This document shows positions 36,201 to 47,069 of a stretch of DNA of 64,000 nt, one piece after another; position 1 is the stretch's first letter; each line of letters begins with the position of its first letter. The notes under the pieces are model-generated. The model saw only the letters and a list, made by a program, of their open reading frames with translations. It did not search any database and was not told where the DNA came from. Location: the NCBI RefSeq assembly GCF_000006565.2, contig NC_031477.1:3318043-3382042 (forward strand). Direction: 5' to 3'. Source of the stretch: Toxoplasma gondii ME49 (lineage: Eukaryota; Apicomplexa; Conoidasida; Eucoccidiorida; Sarcocystidae). Position numbers and translations under genes: made by a program.

Positions 36201-38538
36201 AACTCTCGTGGTTTCCTTGATCGCGACGAACGCGGCGGGAGTTGAACTTGCAGCCTTGGGTTTCTCCGCATAGAAACATCCTGACAAACGAGAGCCATCT
36301 TCTGCCTGCTGGATGTACCAACCTGAAGAGAATAAAATGGGAAAGAATTCACTTGGGATACAGCGCTTGGTGTTGCCACAAATGTCCGAGCACAAGCCAT
36401 GACTGAATGAGCGTCTTAGATATTCACGAAAAAACTCGACATAGTGAAGACATCCACAGCCTGAGTACTCATATAAAACAATCCTGTCTGGCTTTCTGCT
36501 GTTACTCCATTGACAGCGAAACGAAGTCAATTTTCGCCACTAAGTAATATGTGACACGACATGAGGTGCAAAGCTTCGTTTGCGACGGAACCTAAACGTG
36601 TAGGTCACATCCTCGCTACCACGACATGCCGACAGAACTGATTCTGTCGACCTCATGTGGGTTCCAATCCCTGGCTGAATCGAAAATGTAAAACTGACAC
36701 AGAAGTTCATCGCTTTCCCGAGAGCTCAAAACGTGTGAAAAGCTAACGTCGCCTTGACTTACCAATCTGCGTTCGCGTCGGGTCGGTTGCGTAGCAGTCT
36801 GTGATTCCTTGAGAGTTCTCCAAGTCCCCGTCGACGATCGAGCAGTTATTCTGCGGGTTGTATTTCATGAACCCCATGAGCCTCATGCGGCCACCAACGT
36901 CCACCTCAAAACCTAGCGGAGACACCCCACGGAAAACAAAAACATGCGAGATTCAACCTTTAAGGAAATGCGTCAGGGTAGAGTGTGACCCGACTTCGAG
37001 AGCTCCGTGCCGATTTTTGTCGGTGTGGATACAGCATGGCAGCACACCCTGGGACTGTCCTACACCACTGCTGCTGTGAGTCGAGAGAAAAATGTCACTG
37101 TATCCCACTGCGATTGTCCGAATTCCACGAGAAAACGGCTGCCGTATCCATGTATTATTGTTCGCTCTCCCTCAATCCTTCTTTTCTGTCGTGTGACAGC
37201 AGGAAACGAAAAAAGGGAACATTGAGTTTGCCCTACCTTCGTCGTATACCGTTGTCCAGCTGCCAACAAGCTTCCGCTTATCCTGGCCATCGAAAACACC
37301 CAACGTTTTCCAGGTGCGCCTGTGGGGATTCTCGAGTGCGGCGGCAGTGCGAGTAGTTGCGAACGAGACTGGAATGTCAGTCAGTGACACCCGTAGTTCC
37401 TTCTTGATTCCTGGACAGACACATGAACAAAGATGGCGTACAAGCCAGACGCACTACTTTCACAGTGCAGTGGTCTTCAGAAAAAATAGTTTATTGCAGA
37501 AATCCTGGTCATTCGCTGACAACATCTGTTTCTGGGGCCTTCTTGGACCTTGGTGCAATGACGAACAGCCGATCTGACCGGTTCCAGACCAAAAACCTAC
37601 GTGCAAGAAATATATCACATAGCCCCTGTTTTGGCGTGATCTTTTACCCCACACCGTGTGTACAAGCAGTGAAACGAGCTGGCAACAGAGTTCGATTCAA
37701 TCAGCATTCAGCAAGAACTGATATCCCGCGTGAAAACAATAAAAGACGATATCGGGAAAAGGTTCCGCTAGACTCGAAGCAATGGTGAAATAGATGCAAA
37801 ACACGGTTGTACTGAGTTTTCGTAGGTCGGTTGTGACACGGATAGTCTACAGTAGTGTCTGAAAGGCAAAAGAAACGTACCCCCTTGAGTGCTCAAGAAT
37901 GACTTGTAGTCCTTGAGTTCTTCGCGGAGATTCGAAGTGTTTGTATTTGGGCTTGGGGAGCCGCAGTTGCTAACATCTCCGGGTACAGCTGGAGACAAGT
38001 AGAACGTCCTGGAGCCAGAGTACACAAAATTGGAGGAACAGTTTCCTGGAGATGGACGAGTAAAGTCGAACGCATACATGAACAGCGTAGAATACGCCAA
38101 GGATCGACATCCTGCATTATTCGCTAGCACAAAACGGACCCTTGCTCTCCAAACAACGTTGGAGCTGCGTCCAGCCGTGTTCGAATAATCAATGTTTCTT
38201 GGCGATGTTTCCTTTTGAGTTCTGCCAGCTCTCTTCGAGAGGCAGACGCCTGAATATGTTCCCCCTTCACAGAAAACTGGTTACGAGTTCACAGTCAGAC
38301 GAACTCCTCTCCCTTTTCGATGTCGCCAACCAGCTGGTTCGTATGCTGCCACGGACTGCGTGGGTTTCTCAGCTGGTCACGGCACGAAACGTGAGCCTTA
38401 CCAGTCTCCCTTGATGTCATGTACCGTGGCGTGAATGGGAAGATCCGCTTTTACGCCAATCGAACCCAGAAAAACAAGGAACCCCGCGACGAGCGGTAGT
38501 GCAGCGCACCGCCTGCGCAGCGACCCCATACCCTCCAT
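33268..38538 (-). CDS. CPC1: Cathepsin C (dipeptidyl peptidase I)
   Basis: Compl(38538-38402, 38140-37881, 37410-37237, 36912-36763, 36322-36002, 35562-35458, 35089-34487, 34274-34133, 33748-33268): nine exons, 790 residues. C1A exo-peptidase that removes N-terminal dipeptides. A signal peptide ends in ...SIGVKA, leaving DLPIHATVHDIKGDW, so the mature exclusion domain starts with the Asp that in mammalian cathepsin C binds the substrate amino group. The papain domain starts near LPKDFSWSDPF; QGSCGSCYA supplies the catalytic Cys (about 500), TNHAVTIVGWG the His (about 711) and WIVRNTWGPNWG the Asn (about 736). Tyr after the catalytic Cys is typical of cathepsin C. It is much longer than human cathepsin C (463) because of long linkers, as in coccidian CPCs. 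Exon 2 uses an AAG acceptor and exon 7 may begin six bases later (35083). Identity with Toxoplasma CPC1 is from gene order and memory. Confidence 0.93.
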
Positions 38539-39896
38539 TGCAGACTCGCGCCAGAAGAAATACTAGAGATAACGGAACGGTAACAAATCAAGGGAAATCA
38601 AAAATCCATGTACTGCTAATAGAAACGGGAAGCTACAAGGTACGAAACATGCGGTCCGTGCACCATGTTTCTAGTGGCCCATCACCAACGTATCCCAAAA
38701 CGCCCGCTCAGGAGGAAGACTACATATATGAAGAATGTGTAGTGAAGTGAGAGAGAAGAAACCAGGCGACCTCCCTCCCTAGTGTTCAGTGACGTTCAGA
38801 ACACATTTCTGCTGCCAAGTCCACGGCGTTTTTCCCCCGCAATCACTTCCCTGGCCGCCAGTCAGCTCGGGACCAAGCCGAGGGCACGTGAGAGAATCGA
38901 CGCGGTTCGTCTCAAGCGACGCGACTCTGCTATACCCAAAATGGAGATACAGCACATTCGCTTAGCTCGCTGTCGCGGGAATAAGTGAAGGAAACAGATG
39001 AATGTCAAACAAATGGACTGAGAAGGCGCCGCTCATCGGAGCTAGCCCGTAGCGCACCCCCTCAGGGTCCAGGTGGTCGAAACGCTACCTCACCTGCTGC
39101 GTATCGCTGAATGGAACAATCGACACCTTCGATGGCGCTGCCATGGGCGGTGCCTTCCGGTAGGGGAAACGAGACGCTACAAGGTTCTTCGGGTGACACC
39201 GTCCACCGACATGCAGGCATGTATTCAGCTTCATGGCTCTTGCTTTTCCAATTTGTGGGTCCAGGGCCATCGTTGTCAGTCTAGAAGTTTCCACAGGTAC
39301 GGGAATGAGTATTTTATTTTGAGACTCTGCAACGCAGCGAGAGTAGGTTGAGTGTGATCTTTTTTTTTGACACACGCGGGAGGTTCGTGCGTCGAGTCAC
39401 CTGCTCGTTTTTTTTACGCTGCCAGAGATATGGCAAGTCAGGGTACGGCATGTGCAGCGTATAAGCTGTGACTGAATGGCAACTGTGAGGACCTGTTTCG
39501 TAAACTCGGGTAACTCTTCGTTCTGCGCGAGTGCTGTACTATGCAATCTTGAGGTTATAGCATGTTCCGCCTCGTGAGAACAACAGCGTCATTGGTCTCG
39601 TTTAGCATGGCATGAGTGGATCCAGCTTCTTCCTTCGTGATGTAGATCAGGTGGTGGAGTTTAGCTGGTGAAAATTGCGCACCGTTGTCTGTCTTCATCA
39701 CCGCAAGGCACTTGATCTCGGTACTGACGTACGGGTACAATGCAAGGCAGTAGTCAATTTGCGTGCGTCGCGTTTTCTACAGGAGTTGATGGTTGTTTCC
39801 TGTCTCTGTACCGCGATGTCAAGTGCCCTCTCTCAACGGAACTGTATCCTGATATCGTGTCGACTCGGTCGTCAGAGGTCAAGACCACCTGACGCA
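38539..39896. promoter_or_regulatory. Divergent promoter region, CPC1 / MIC16-like
   Basis: About 1.36 kb between the start codons of cathepsin C (minus) and the microneme protein (plus), which both enter the secretory pathway. No coding frame is convincing here. No specific operator was identified. Confidence 0.5.
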
Positions 39897-42800
39897 ATGA
39901 AAGTCTATGCCCCCGTCTTCACATGCCGTCGCCAATTTCTGTACGAAAAATATACACGTCGCCGTTGTACTACGCTTGGAGGCCTGGTAGCTTTATGTGT
40001 CATTTTCACTGCTGAAGCTATTTCACGGTCACAACATCCCTACGGAACGTCGAGGAGTGATTTGAGTCCACCAGCAACTGTGGATAGCACAAGCTATGGT
40101 GAGTTATAGCAACCACAAAGAACTTGGTTGTCTGTATCTCATAACTGGTGTCATATTCAGTATCCTATGGGTAGACCTTCCTCCATGTTTTCTCCTAGAC
40201 TATAGCCTATCAGGTTTTCACCTTTCATGTAGGGGTGTGTTTTTTCTGCTACGAAGATTTGAAAACGCTTGTCACTGCTCTGTGTGTCAGGAATGTCAAT
40301 CCTGGAGGCTGGCGGCCCATCCGACGAAGTGGCGATTCCCTCCGATAGATTGCAGACTTTTAGAAATGCGTCTCTCGATTTTGATAGGGCTATTCGCTTC
40401 CCTAATCAGGCGAGTGTGGCTGAATCAAGGCAACTACGTTTAATGCAGATGGGCGGTAAGTCGGGGTACGGTTTTTTTCAGAGCTGAAGTTGCCAAGTGT
40501 CCGCACAACCGTGAGATGACGCATGTTTCTTCTTGCTTTTATGAATTGCTGTTTGTGTAACTCTCAGAGTGCCAAAACGTCTATTGGGGAAAAAAAGAGC
40601 TCATTAGCAGGATCACAGGGAAATGGAAAAGTGCGCTGCACCCATCCTGTCACGAGAGCTGGTTCACATACACTTCCTGGTCGAGAACAAAAACATGGCG
40701 AGAGTGTGCCCAGGCCCTGGACAACTCCTACTTGTATTTTTCTTGGGTGAGACGTCACAACGAAGCCGATGGAGCGTGCATATGGGTCAAGCCCTCCCGC
40801 AGAGACGTTAGCAAGAGCGACGTGGAGGACTGTCTGGTCGATGGTAAGGACTCCCCACAGTGCACGGAACCTCTACTCCAAGGTTACCTCTATTGCTGGG
40901 TGCGCGGTGACAGCTGTTTGTTGCCCACTGTCCATGTGTGTGTACGTTTCCGCAGTGAATCCACAAAAAGAAGTTGCCGTAACTGGAATTGTCGGCAGCC
41001 ACCACGGATGCACAACGTGCGAAGTGGGCGAGTGGTCTGAGACCACCTGTGACAGTTGGTGTAATGATGGAGTAAAGGGTCGTTTTCGCGAACTAACAGG
41101 TCACACGAATTCGGCTCACTGCAGTACGTCGGCTGATGCCAACTGCGATGTATGTCCGAATCTGTGGGAAGTTCAACGCTGCAGCACTGCCGTAGAATGC
41201 GGTGAGTCACACGTACACGCAGACCGTAGGGGTGGGGACTAAGGAGATCACCCTTTCGACTCCATATAATACAGACGGCGAGAAATTGCGCGTCTGCTGC
41301 TTACTAAAACCCTGAAGGCATCTTCGTGTTCGTAGACACGGAACTGCAGGGGTGGTCGTGCAACCAACAGCCGAAATGGGATTGCAAGAAAGCGGAGTGG
41401 CAGATTTACCAGCTCGAATCTAGAGAAAAAAGTCTTTCTGTGGGGCTACAACGTGCCTGCTTCTTTGTCCAGCAGGTCATGCACAAGGGTATGTTTTGTC
41501 TGTTAGTATATGCTGAATGCAGCTCAAGGAATCAAACCAAGAGTCCGTTTCTGTCCCAACGAAGGCAGAGAGTACACGGCTGAAGGCTGGCGCGCCTGTG
41601 CCGAACGGTGCCAACGCAAGTTCAATGCCACGAACGGAGACACGTAAGTTCACACTGTGTCGTACTCCCCGACCCACCACTGTTTTCTGTGTCGAATTCC
41701 TTCCGTTTTTTATGATCGATATAAATTCTACGTTGAGCTGGAGGTTGGTGGGACAGAAACGGGCAGCGCTACTGTCAAGAAAGATCGGTTGTAGTTGTCT
41801 TGTTTGTTGTGGCTTAAAACGGCTGAAATCGTCCTCCATTTTGCAGTAGAAAATCCTTCAGTGAGACGAAAAATTAGGAGCCTCGAGGTTTCACGGGGTC
41901 CGAACTCATGTTGACAGCTGTTCCGCGTTACACGCACTTGTCTCGTTGGCTCTTGCAGGGCGAACCGTGATACCTTCTACAAGGCCGAATGTTTCAGATA
42001 CTCATTCAACAATGACACCTCCGCTTGTATTCTTAATCCGCTTCATGCGTGCCCCGATGCCGAGTCAGCTAGTGACGTGTTGTGGATTTCTGGAGACGTT
42101 CTGAGCATGCCCTCGGCCGACTACACAACCGTAACGTGGCAGGAGTGGCAATCATGGAGCAGCTGCAGCGAGGTCGACCCGGCAACCGGTTGGAAAAAAA
42201 GGACACGACGAGTAAGGCTTAGGATTGTTTGCTTTCAATTATCTCGAGCTGAGAGGGGATTGTAATTACGACGTTTTCGGGCGGTAGTTTCGCCATACCA
42301 CCGCCTTTCCACCTTCAGACAGCAGAGATGCTGACGCACATGTTTCGTCGATGTATCCTGGTAGCGCAAGCCTTAGCAGACACAAGCTGTTTGTATGTGT
42401 GCAGGAACGAGCTGTCGCGTACTGTTTTTAAGTTTCAATGTCTGAGGTGAATAGTAATGTTCAGCAGCTGGTTGGAGGAGCCAGACCAGAATATCGCCTC
42501 GGAAAATTAGAGGCGCATCACAGGAATCGGCGTTCCCACATGGTGGCTACATCCCTGCTGTAGTTAGCAGTGTAGCTAACGTGGACTTTCGTAGCAGTCA
42601 TGTGTGTGTTGTTTTTAATTGTATTCGCAGCCTAAAACATGGGGGTATCGTCCGGACAACGTCTTATCACCGTTGCAGTGGATATCCGTCACCCCTTGCG
42701 CTTCCAACGTAACACTAACACGAAGTGAACTCGATCTGGCGATGAATCCCAGTGGTAAGAAGCCTCAGCGTTTGCACTGGGAATGCTGGTCACGAAGACG

Positions 42801-44182
42801 CGTATCGTCGAACTAATTCACCCTTCAACTGACTCCTGCAGTTTCGCTGTTTTTGATCTAACGAAAGATGTTATGCGTAGTTCACTTTACTTTCTGTTCC
42901 GACATCACCTGACGCAGTTAAAACTGTATGTTTCGTAGAAACATAACTCGAATTGTTGATTGCTTCAAATGTGAAGCATGTATGGCAAGGAAGCAATGAA
43001 AGCTGGTGATTTAGGGATCGTCTGCGTGTTCTGTGCGTTTTCCCCAGATATGTGCTGGATAGGGGTCGTCTTCATGCTTGTGTGTGTTTTTACCAGCGAT
43101 GTGCTGGGTGTACAGTGACTTCGCGGATTGGTCGACAGTTTCTTGTGAACCCCGATGCGGGGCAGACAGGAAAAAGACGAGGGCCAGGGCAGTTCGGCAG
43201 ATGCCTGTGGTACAGCCAGATGGCCGGATCTCGGAGTCGTGTGCATCCACTGAAGTTTCACTGGAGGCACGCCAGCAGACGAAGGACTGTCCCGGTTTTG
43301 TATCCTGTGGTAAGTGAATCGATTAACAGGCTATCGGGCAGAGCCAGTCGCAGGGCCGACTTCAAGCATAAGAAGATGCATACATGAGTGGACAGCGCTA
43401 CATTGCATATATCTCTACAGAGTAAAGCATACGCATACACATGTACACCCATGTGGGACTACGTATAACATATAGATCTACAGATATATATACGCACCTG
43501 TTTAAGTGTACGGGTTTTCTCTTTTTGTGCACCTACGTTGTTCAAGAAGTGTGAAGGAACGTGTTCGTCTTTATTACGGTTAGGCACCGGCTGCGTCTTC
43601 GGAGAGTGGACGGCATGGAGCGATTGCCGGTGCACAGCGGAAGGGTCAACAGCGCGAACGATTCGCGCGCGAGAACTCGTCTCTGGCTCTAAAGAATCCT
43701 GCACTGGTCTCGAGGAGGAAAGGAAATGTGAAAAAGTTTGCGAAGGTAATGTTTATCGCGCCCGGCAAGTGTGTGACTTGGCTAATACACCCATGTGCTT
43801 ACTTGAGCAATGCTATCCAGCTGTATGCAGAACGGCAATTTCGTTGTAGGTATTCGAACCGGAAAGGCAGCTTTGAAGTCGGGCGGCGACGACTGACACG
43901 TCCTAACGAAAGTGCAGGCATAGAGGTGATAGCGGTGTCGCTCAATGAGATGCCGCTATATAGGGATGTATCTACTGGGGGCACGGCCTTTTTTTCCCTT
44001 ACTCATTTAATAATCTTCTGTCTCTTCGTGTGTGTTGTACTGCAGAAAGCATTTTCTCCAATGGAGTCACTTACGCAGTTGCCGGAGGCATTGGGCTGGT
44101 AGTTGTCATTGGCTTAGGTTTTATAGGACGCAAGTTTTATCGAGCTCTGCCCGCCGAACGGACACGGGACAACTACCTCTAA
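39897..44182 (+). CDS. MIC16: MIC16-like transmembrane TSP1 microneme protein
   Basis: Join 39897-40098, 40291-40455, 40568-40843, 40956-41201, 41336-41488, 41523-41643, 41959-42211, 42631-42754, 43097-43309, 43584-43745 and 44046-44182: eleven exons, 683 residues, all in phase. A hydrophobic signal segment (GGLVALCVIFTAEA) is followed by a Cys-rich ectodomain with TSP1 modules (CEVGEWSETTCDSWC; WQEWQSWSSCSE; FADWSTVSCEPRCG; FGEWTAWSDCRC). Between them are PAN/Apple-like segments (EGWRACAERCQ...CFRYSFNNDTSACIL). One transmembrane helix carries VAGGIGLVVVIG (AGG at about 651-653), resembling the rhomboid cleavage site of MIC2-type adhesins, and the 17-residue tail ends in DNYL. Known role of the family: type I microneme adhesins released to the surface during motility and invasion. 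Assignment to MIC16 is from architecture and gene order. Confidence 0.9.
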
Positions 44183-44654
44183 TTCAGCTTTGAATTTACT
44201 TGCAACGGCATGGCAGCCATTTTGTTTTTTATCAAGAGTGGGCTTGCTTTTGCAGCAGTGTGTGAACTCTGGTTACAGTATAACTGGTTTGTTGTCGGGA
44301 AAGGGTTCCTTCCGTGTTTAAGACGAAGGTGTCGACAGATGGTTAAGCTCGTCCGGGGCTGCTATTTGTGGCAGTTTCGGGAAAAAAATTCACAGCGTCT
44401 GCAAGTGGGAACGTAGCATCGTGAACACTCATAACAGCTGTTACAAATCGGGAACAACGGAGCTTGGTTGCAGAGTTGTTTTTTGAACACGCTGCAGATA
44501 AAGAAAAATCCGGCATGATCTGGTAAATACTATTTGTAGAATTTACATGCCCAAAATTCGCATCGAAAGATGCCAGGAGACGAGGAGGCGGTCGGGCCAC
44601 CCCTATCCACTGTTTGCTAACAAGCAACTCGTATTCTTTGTTCTCACACTGTTT
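44183..44654. other. Convergent intergenic spacer
   Basis: About 470 bp between the stop codons of the MIC16-like gene and the HIT-like gene, short enough that the 3' UTRs may overlap. No gene seen. Confidence 0.5.
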
Positions 44655-45987
44655 TTAATTCCTGGGAGCACCGTATTGTAGGGCACGCCTCACAGCTGCG
44701 TCAACCTCTCTGACCTCTTTTAGAATGGCGTCACATCCGAACCTGACAAGACAGGGGCACAATGTTACAAAGAAACGAAAAGTTTGCTTCGGGCGCTGAT
44801 ACGAAAAGTTCATTTCTGAAGAAGGCAATAGGTCACCTTGGCACTTCGCTACAGCTTTCCTTATTAGCATCTCTTGTTCTTATTTCACTTATTTCTGCTA
44901 AAGTCGTGGTGATTGAGTCTGCTCACCTGCCTGAACCACGATGTTGCTCGTAAGGTTGAACCGCCCCGAAATTTTGCAGATCTTGCAGCACCTTTTTCAG
45001 CGGGTAAAAGTACGGCGCTTCGAAGATGTTGAAGGTTCTTATGGGCGGGACGATGGCATGCATGTTTAACTGGAGGAATCCGCATGGATAGGTGAAACCG
45101 AAAATGACTGACTGTTCCATCAGCTCCTTGGCTTGTGAATTAGTCGACTTTCTCCCTTTTTGGATTCGCGAGTCTTTATCCGGGGAAATCGAGTTGACCG
45201 ACTGTGACATATCATCTCCCCCGGCCTTAAGTGGGGCAACTGCCTCGCCTGCCTGGCTCTGAGCAGCAGCACTGTCGGTAACTTTACGATCTGCTGTCCA
45301 CATCCTGTTAGTACAGCTGCCTCTGCCTTGACACATTCCATCGATAAGTTCCACTGCTAATGGCGTGACACATTGTTGCATTCGTTTGAGCAAGGGAATG
45401 TGTGCTCGCCGAAGTTGTTTGATATCGTACATAGTTCCCTTTGGGATGGCAGACAAATGCAACGCGCTAATAGGATACGGATGAGTTGCCACCAAGAAGT
45501 CAAAACATCTGTGGATCTCCGCAGGCACATTCCGCGAACCAGAAGCTGCTTTCGCTCCTCCCTCTCCAGTAGTAGCCAGTTGTCTAGAGACAATCACGCT
45601 CGCACCGTAGTCTCCGAGCTCCTGATCTCGTACGAGAGAAGTTAAGTCATTTCTCTGGGTGTGATTGGGTGTCCGCGAGGCCACAAGTTCACGGAATACA
45701 TCTCGACCGACAAGTCGAATGTCCAAATCTGTCAGCAGCAAATCGCAGTAACCACACCGGCGGACGGGCACGATGTTAGGCCTTGAGCAACGCGGGCACT
45801 CCTTCTTGTAGTACCGGTTCGTATAGAAGCGTTGGAGCTGTGACGAGTGATGCATGCACTTCTGCTGGACTTCAAAGAACGGAGGATTCGGCGTGCTCCT
45901 CGGCAGTGCATTCTCTAGAGTAGACCGACAGGAAACCAAGGAGCAATTCGGCGAAAGTCCGAAGACATTTCGCACAAGGATAGGCAT
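44655..45987 (-). CDS. Zinc-ribbon, degenerate HIT-domain protein
   Basis: Compl(45987-44927, 44742-44655): phase-2 junction, up to 382 residues. The N-terminal part has a zinc ribbon CPRC(10)CGYC (Cys64, 67, 78, 81). The C-terminal part aligns with a histidine-triad fold: FDFLVATHPYPISALHLSAI, PLLKRMQQC, then FGFTYPCGFLQLNMHAIVPP. The catalytic H-x-H-x-H is Q306-L-N308-M-H310, so only the last His remains and the position of the catalytic (middle) His is Asn. A Ser/Ala-rich insert of about 80 residues splits the HIT fold, and a short conserved C-terminal helix (REVDAAVRRALQYG) sits in exon 2. The start is uncertain: Met45 (MHHSSQLQRFYTN) is an alternative, and an upstream exon is possible. 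Hydrolase activity is unlikely; a nucleotide- or protein-binding role is inferred. Confidence 0.75.
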
Positions 45988-47069
45988 GCTGAAGCAAAGA
46001 CGGAAATCGAAGACAGTTCATTCGCATATTCTGTGCCGCTGACAGGCGAATACACGCGAAAGCGCATGTGGCAAGGAATGATACAAAAGTGACAGAATCA
46101 TGACTCGGATCAGACGTGGTGGCAGAGACGGCAAACGAGGGGTTCTTCGACCTTTCCTCAGAGGCAGTTTCTCTGCCCAGAATACCTCTGAGCTGTTGTG
46201 ACGAGAAGATGGTAAACTTCCGAAAAGTGCGAGAGGGGCCTTCAATTGTGCAGATCAGCCTGGATGTACTGCCATAGCTGCAGCTGTCTGGAAGGAGCTT
46301 CTGTTCCCGCACGGGATGATGCCTATGCTGTTTGACTGGGAAAAGAAGGACCTCGTATTATCCGTGTTGGTGAAGAAAAACATCTTTCGCTCGCACTTCC
46401 GTCACTCGCGGCCAATGAAGGTAACTCGCTGATCACGCTTCTGCAAGCTACCTTCGCATCAACGAGAACTCCAAGGAGTTCTCCAAGGAGTTCTCGGTGT
46501 TGACGGCGACATTTACGAGATTGCGCTGTCAGGGTGACAGAAGAAACAGAATTTTCAAAATAATGCAGGCAGGTGTTGGGTCACCGGAAGTGAAAACAAT
46601 TTTTTTCAACCGCTTCTCTCAACCGAATAGCTCCTCCAGATGGATGTATTCGCCTAGACATGCTTTTCTACAGATGAGTGGCAACGCTCGATTTCAGCAC
46701 ACTTTATTTTAAAAAGTGAAGGAAACGCTTCACGATCTTTCGAATATAGGACATCTCGAGCGAAGCGCATGCATGTGGAAAGCGAAGTCTCCACGGGTAC
46801 ACATCGTGTTTCTGTTTTACGGAGTGGCAGTGCGCATTTCGACCTCATTTAAAGAAAAAAGCACGTCTCGTGTCGCGTACCTTGCTGAGTGGCGTTGAAA
46901 CCAGTGTTTCCAATTCCGCACCGCCAAGAATAAATCAGTCTGTGATTGTCTCACCAAAAAACCCGCGCATGTGTTAGACCGGTCGTTTGGGGAGTGGGGG
47001 GTCGGGCCTAAATCGGAGACGCACGCGACCTGCGCTGCGCAGTTCGCACGGGGTGGTTGTCTACATAAA
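45988..47069. promoter_or_regulatory. Divergent promoter region, HIT-like / PEPCK
   Basis: About 1.1 kb between divergent genes. It contains a short tandem duplication (CCAAGGAGTTCT twice, about 46471-46494). A GAGACG hexamer lies at 47016-47021, about 50 bp before the PEPCK start, but lacks the preceding A/T of the published coccidian WGAGACG element. The minus-strand frame at 45872-46312 might include an upstream exon of the HIT-like gene. Confidence 0.45.

Noticed and set aside
47016..47021. GAGACG hexamers near PEPCK and near 24781 as promoter elements
   Set aside because: They lack the A/T that precedes GAGACG in the published coccidian WGAGACG element, and a hexamer this short is expected by chance.
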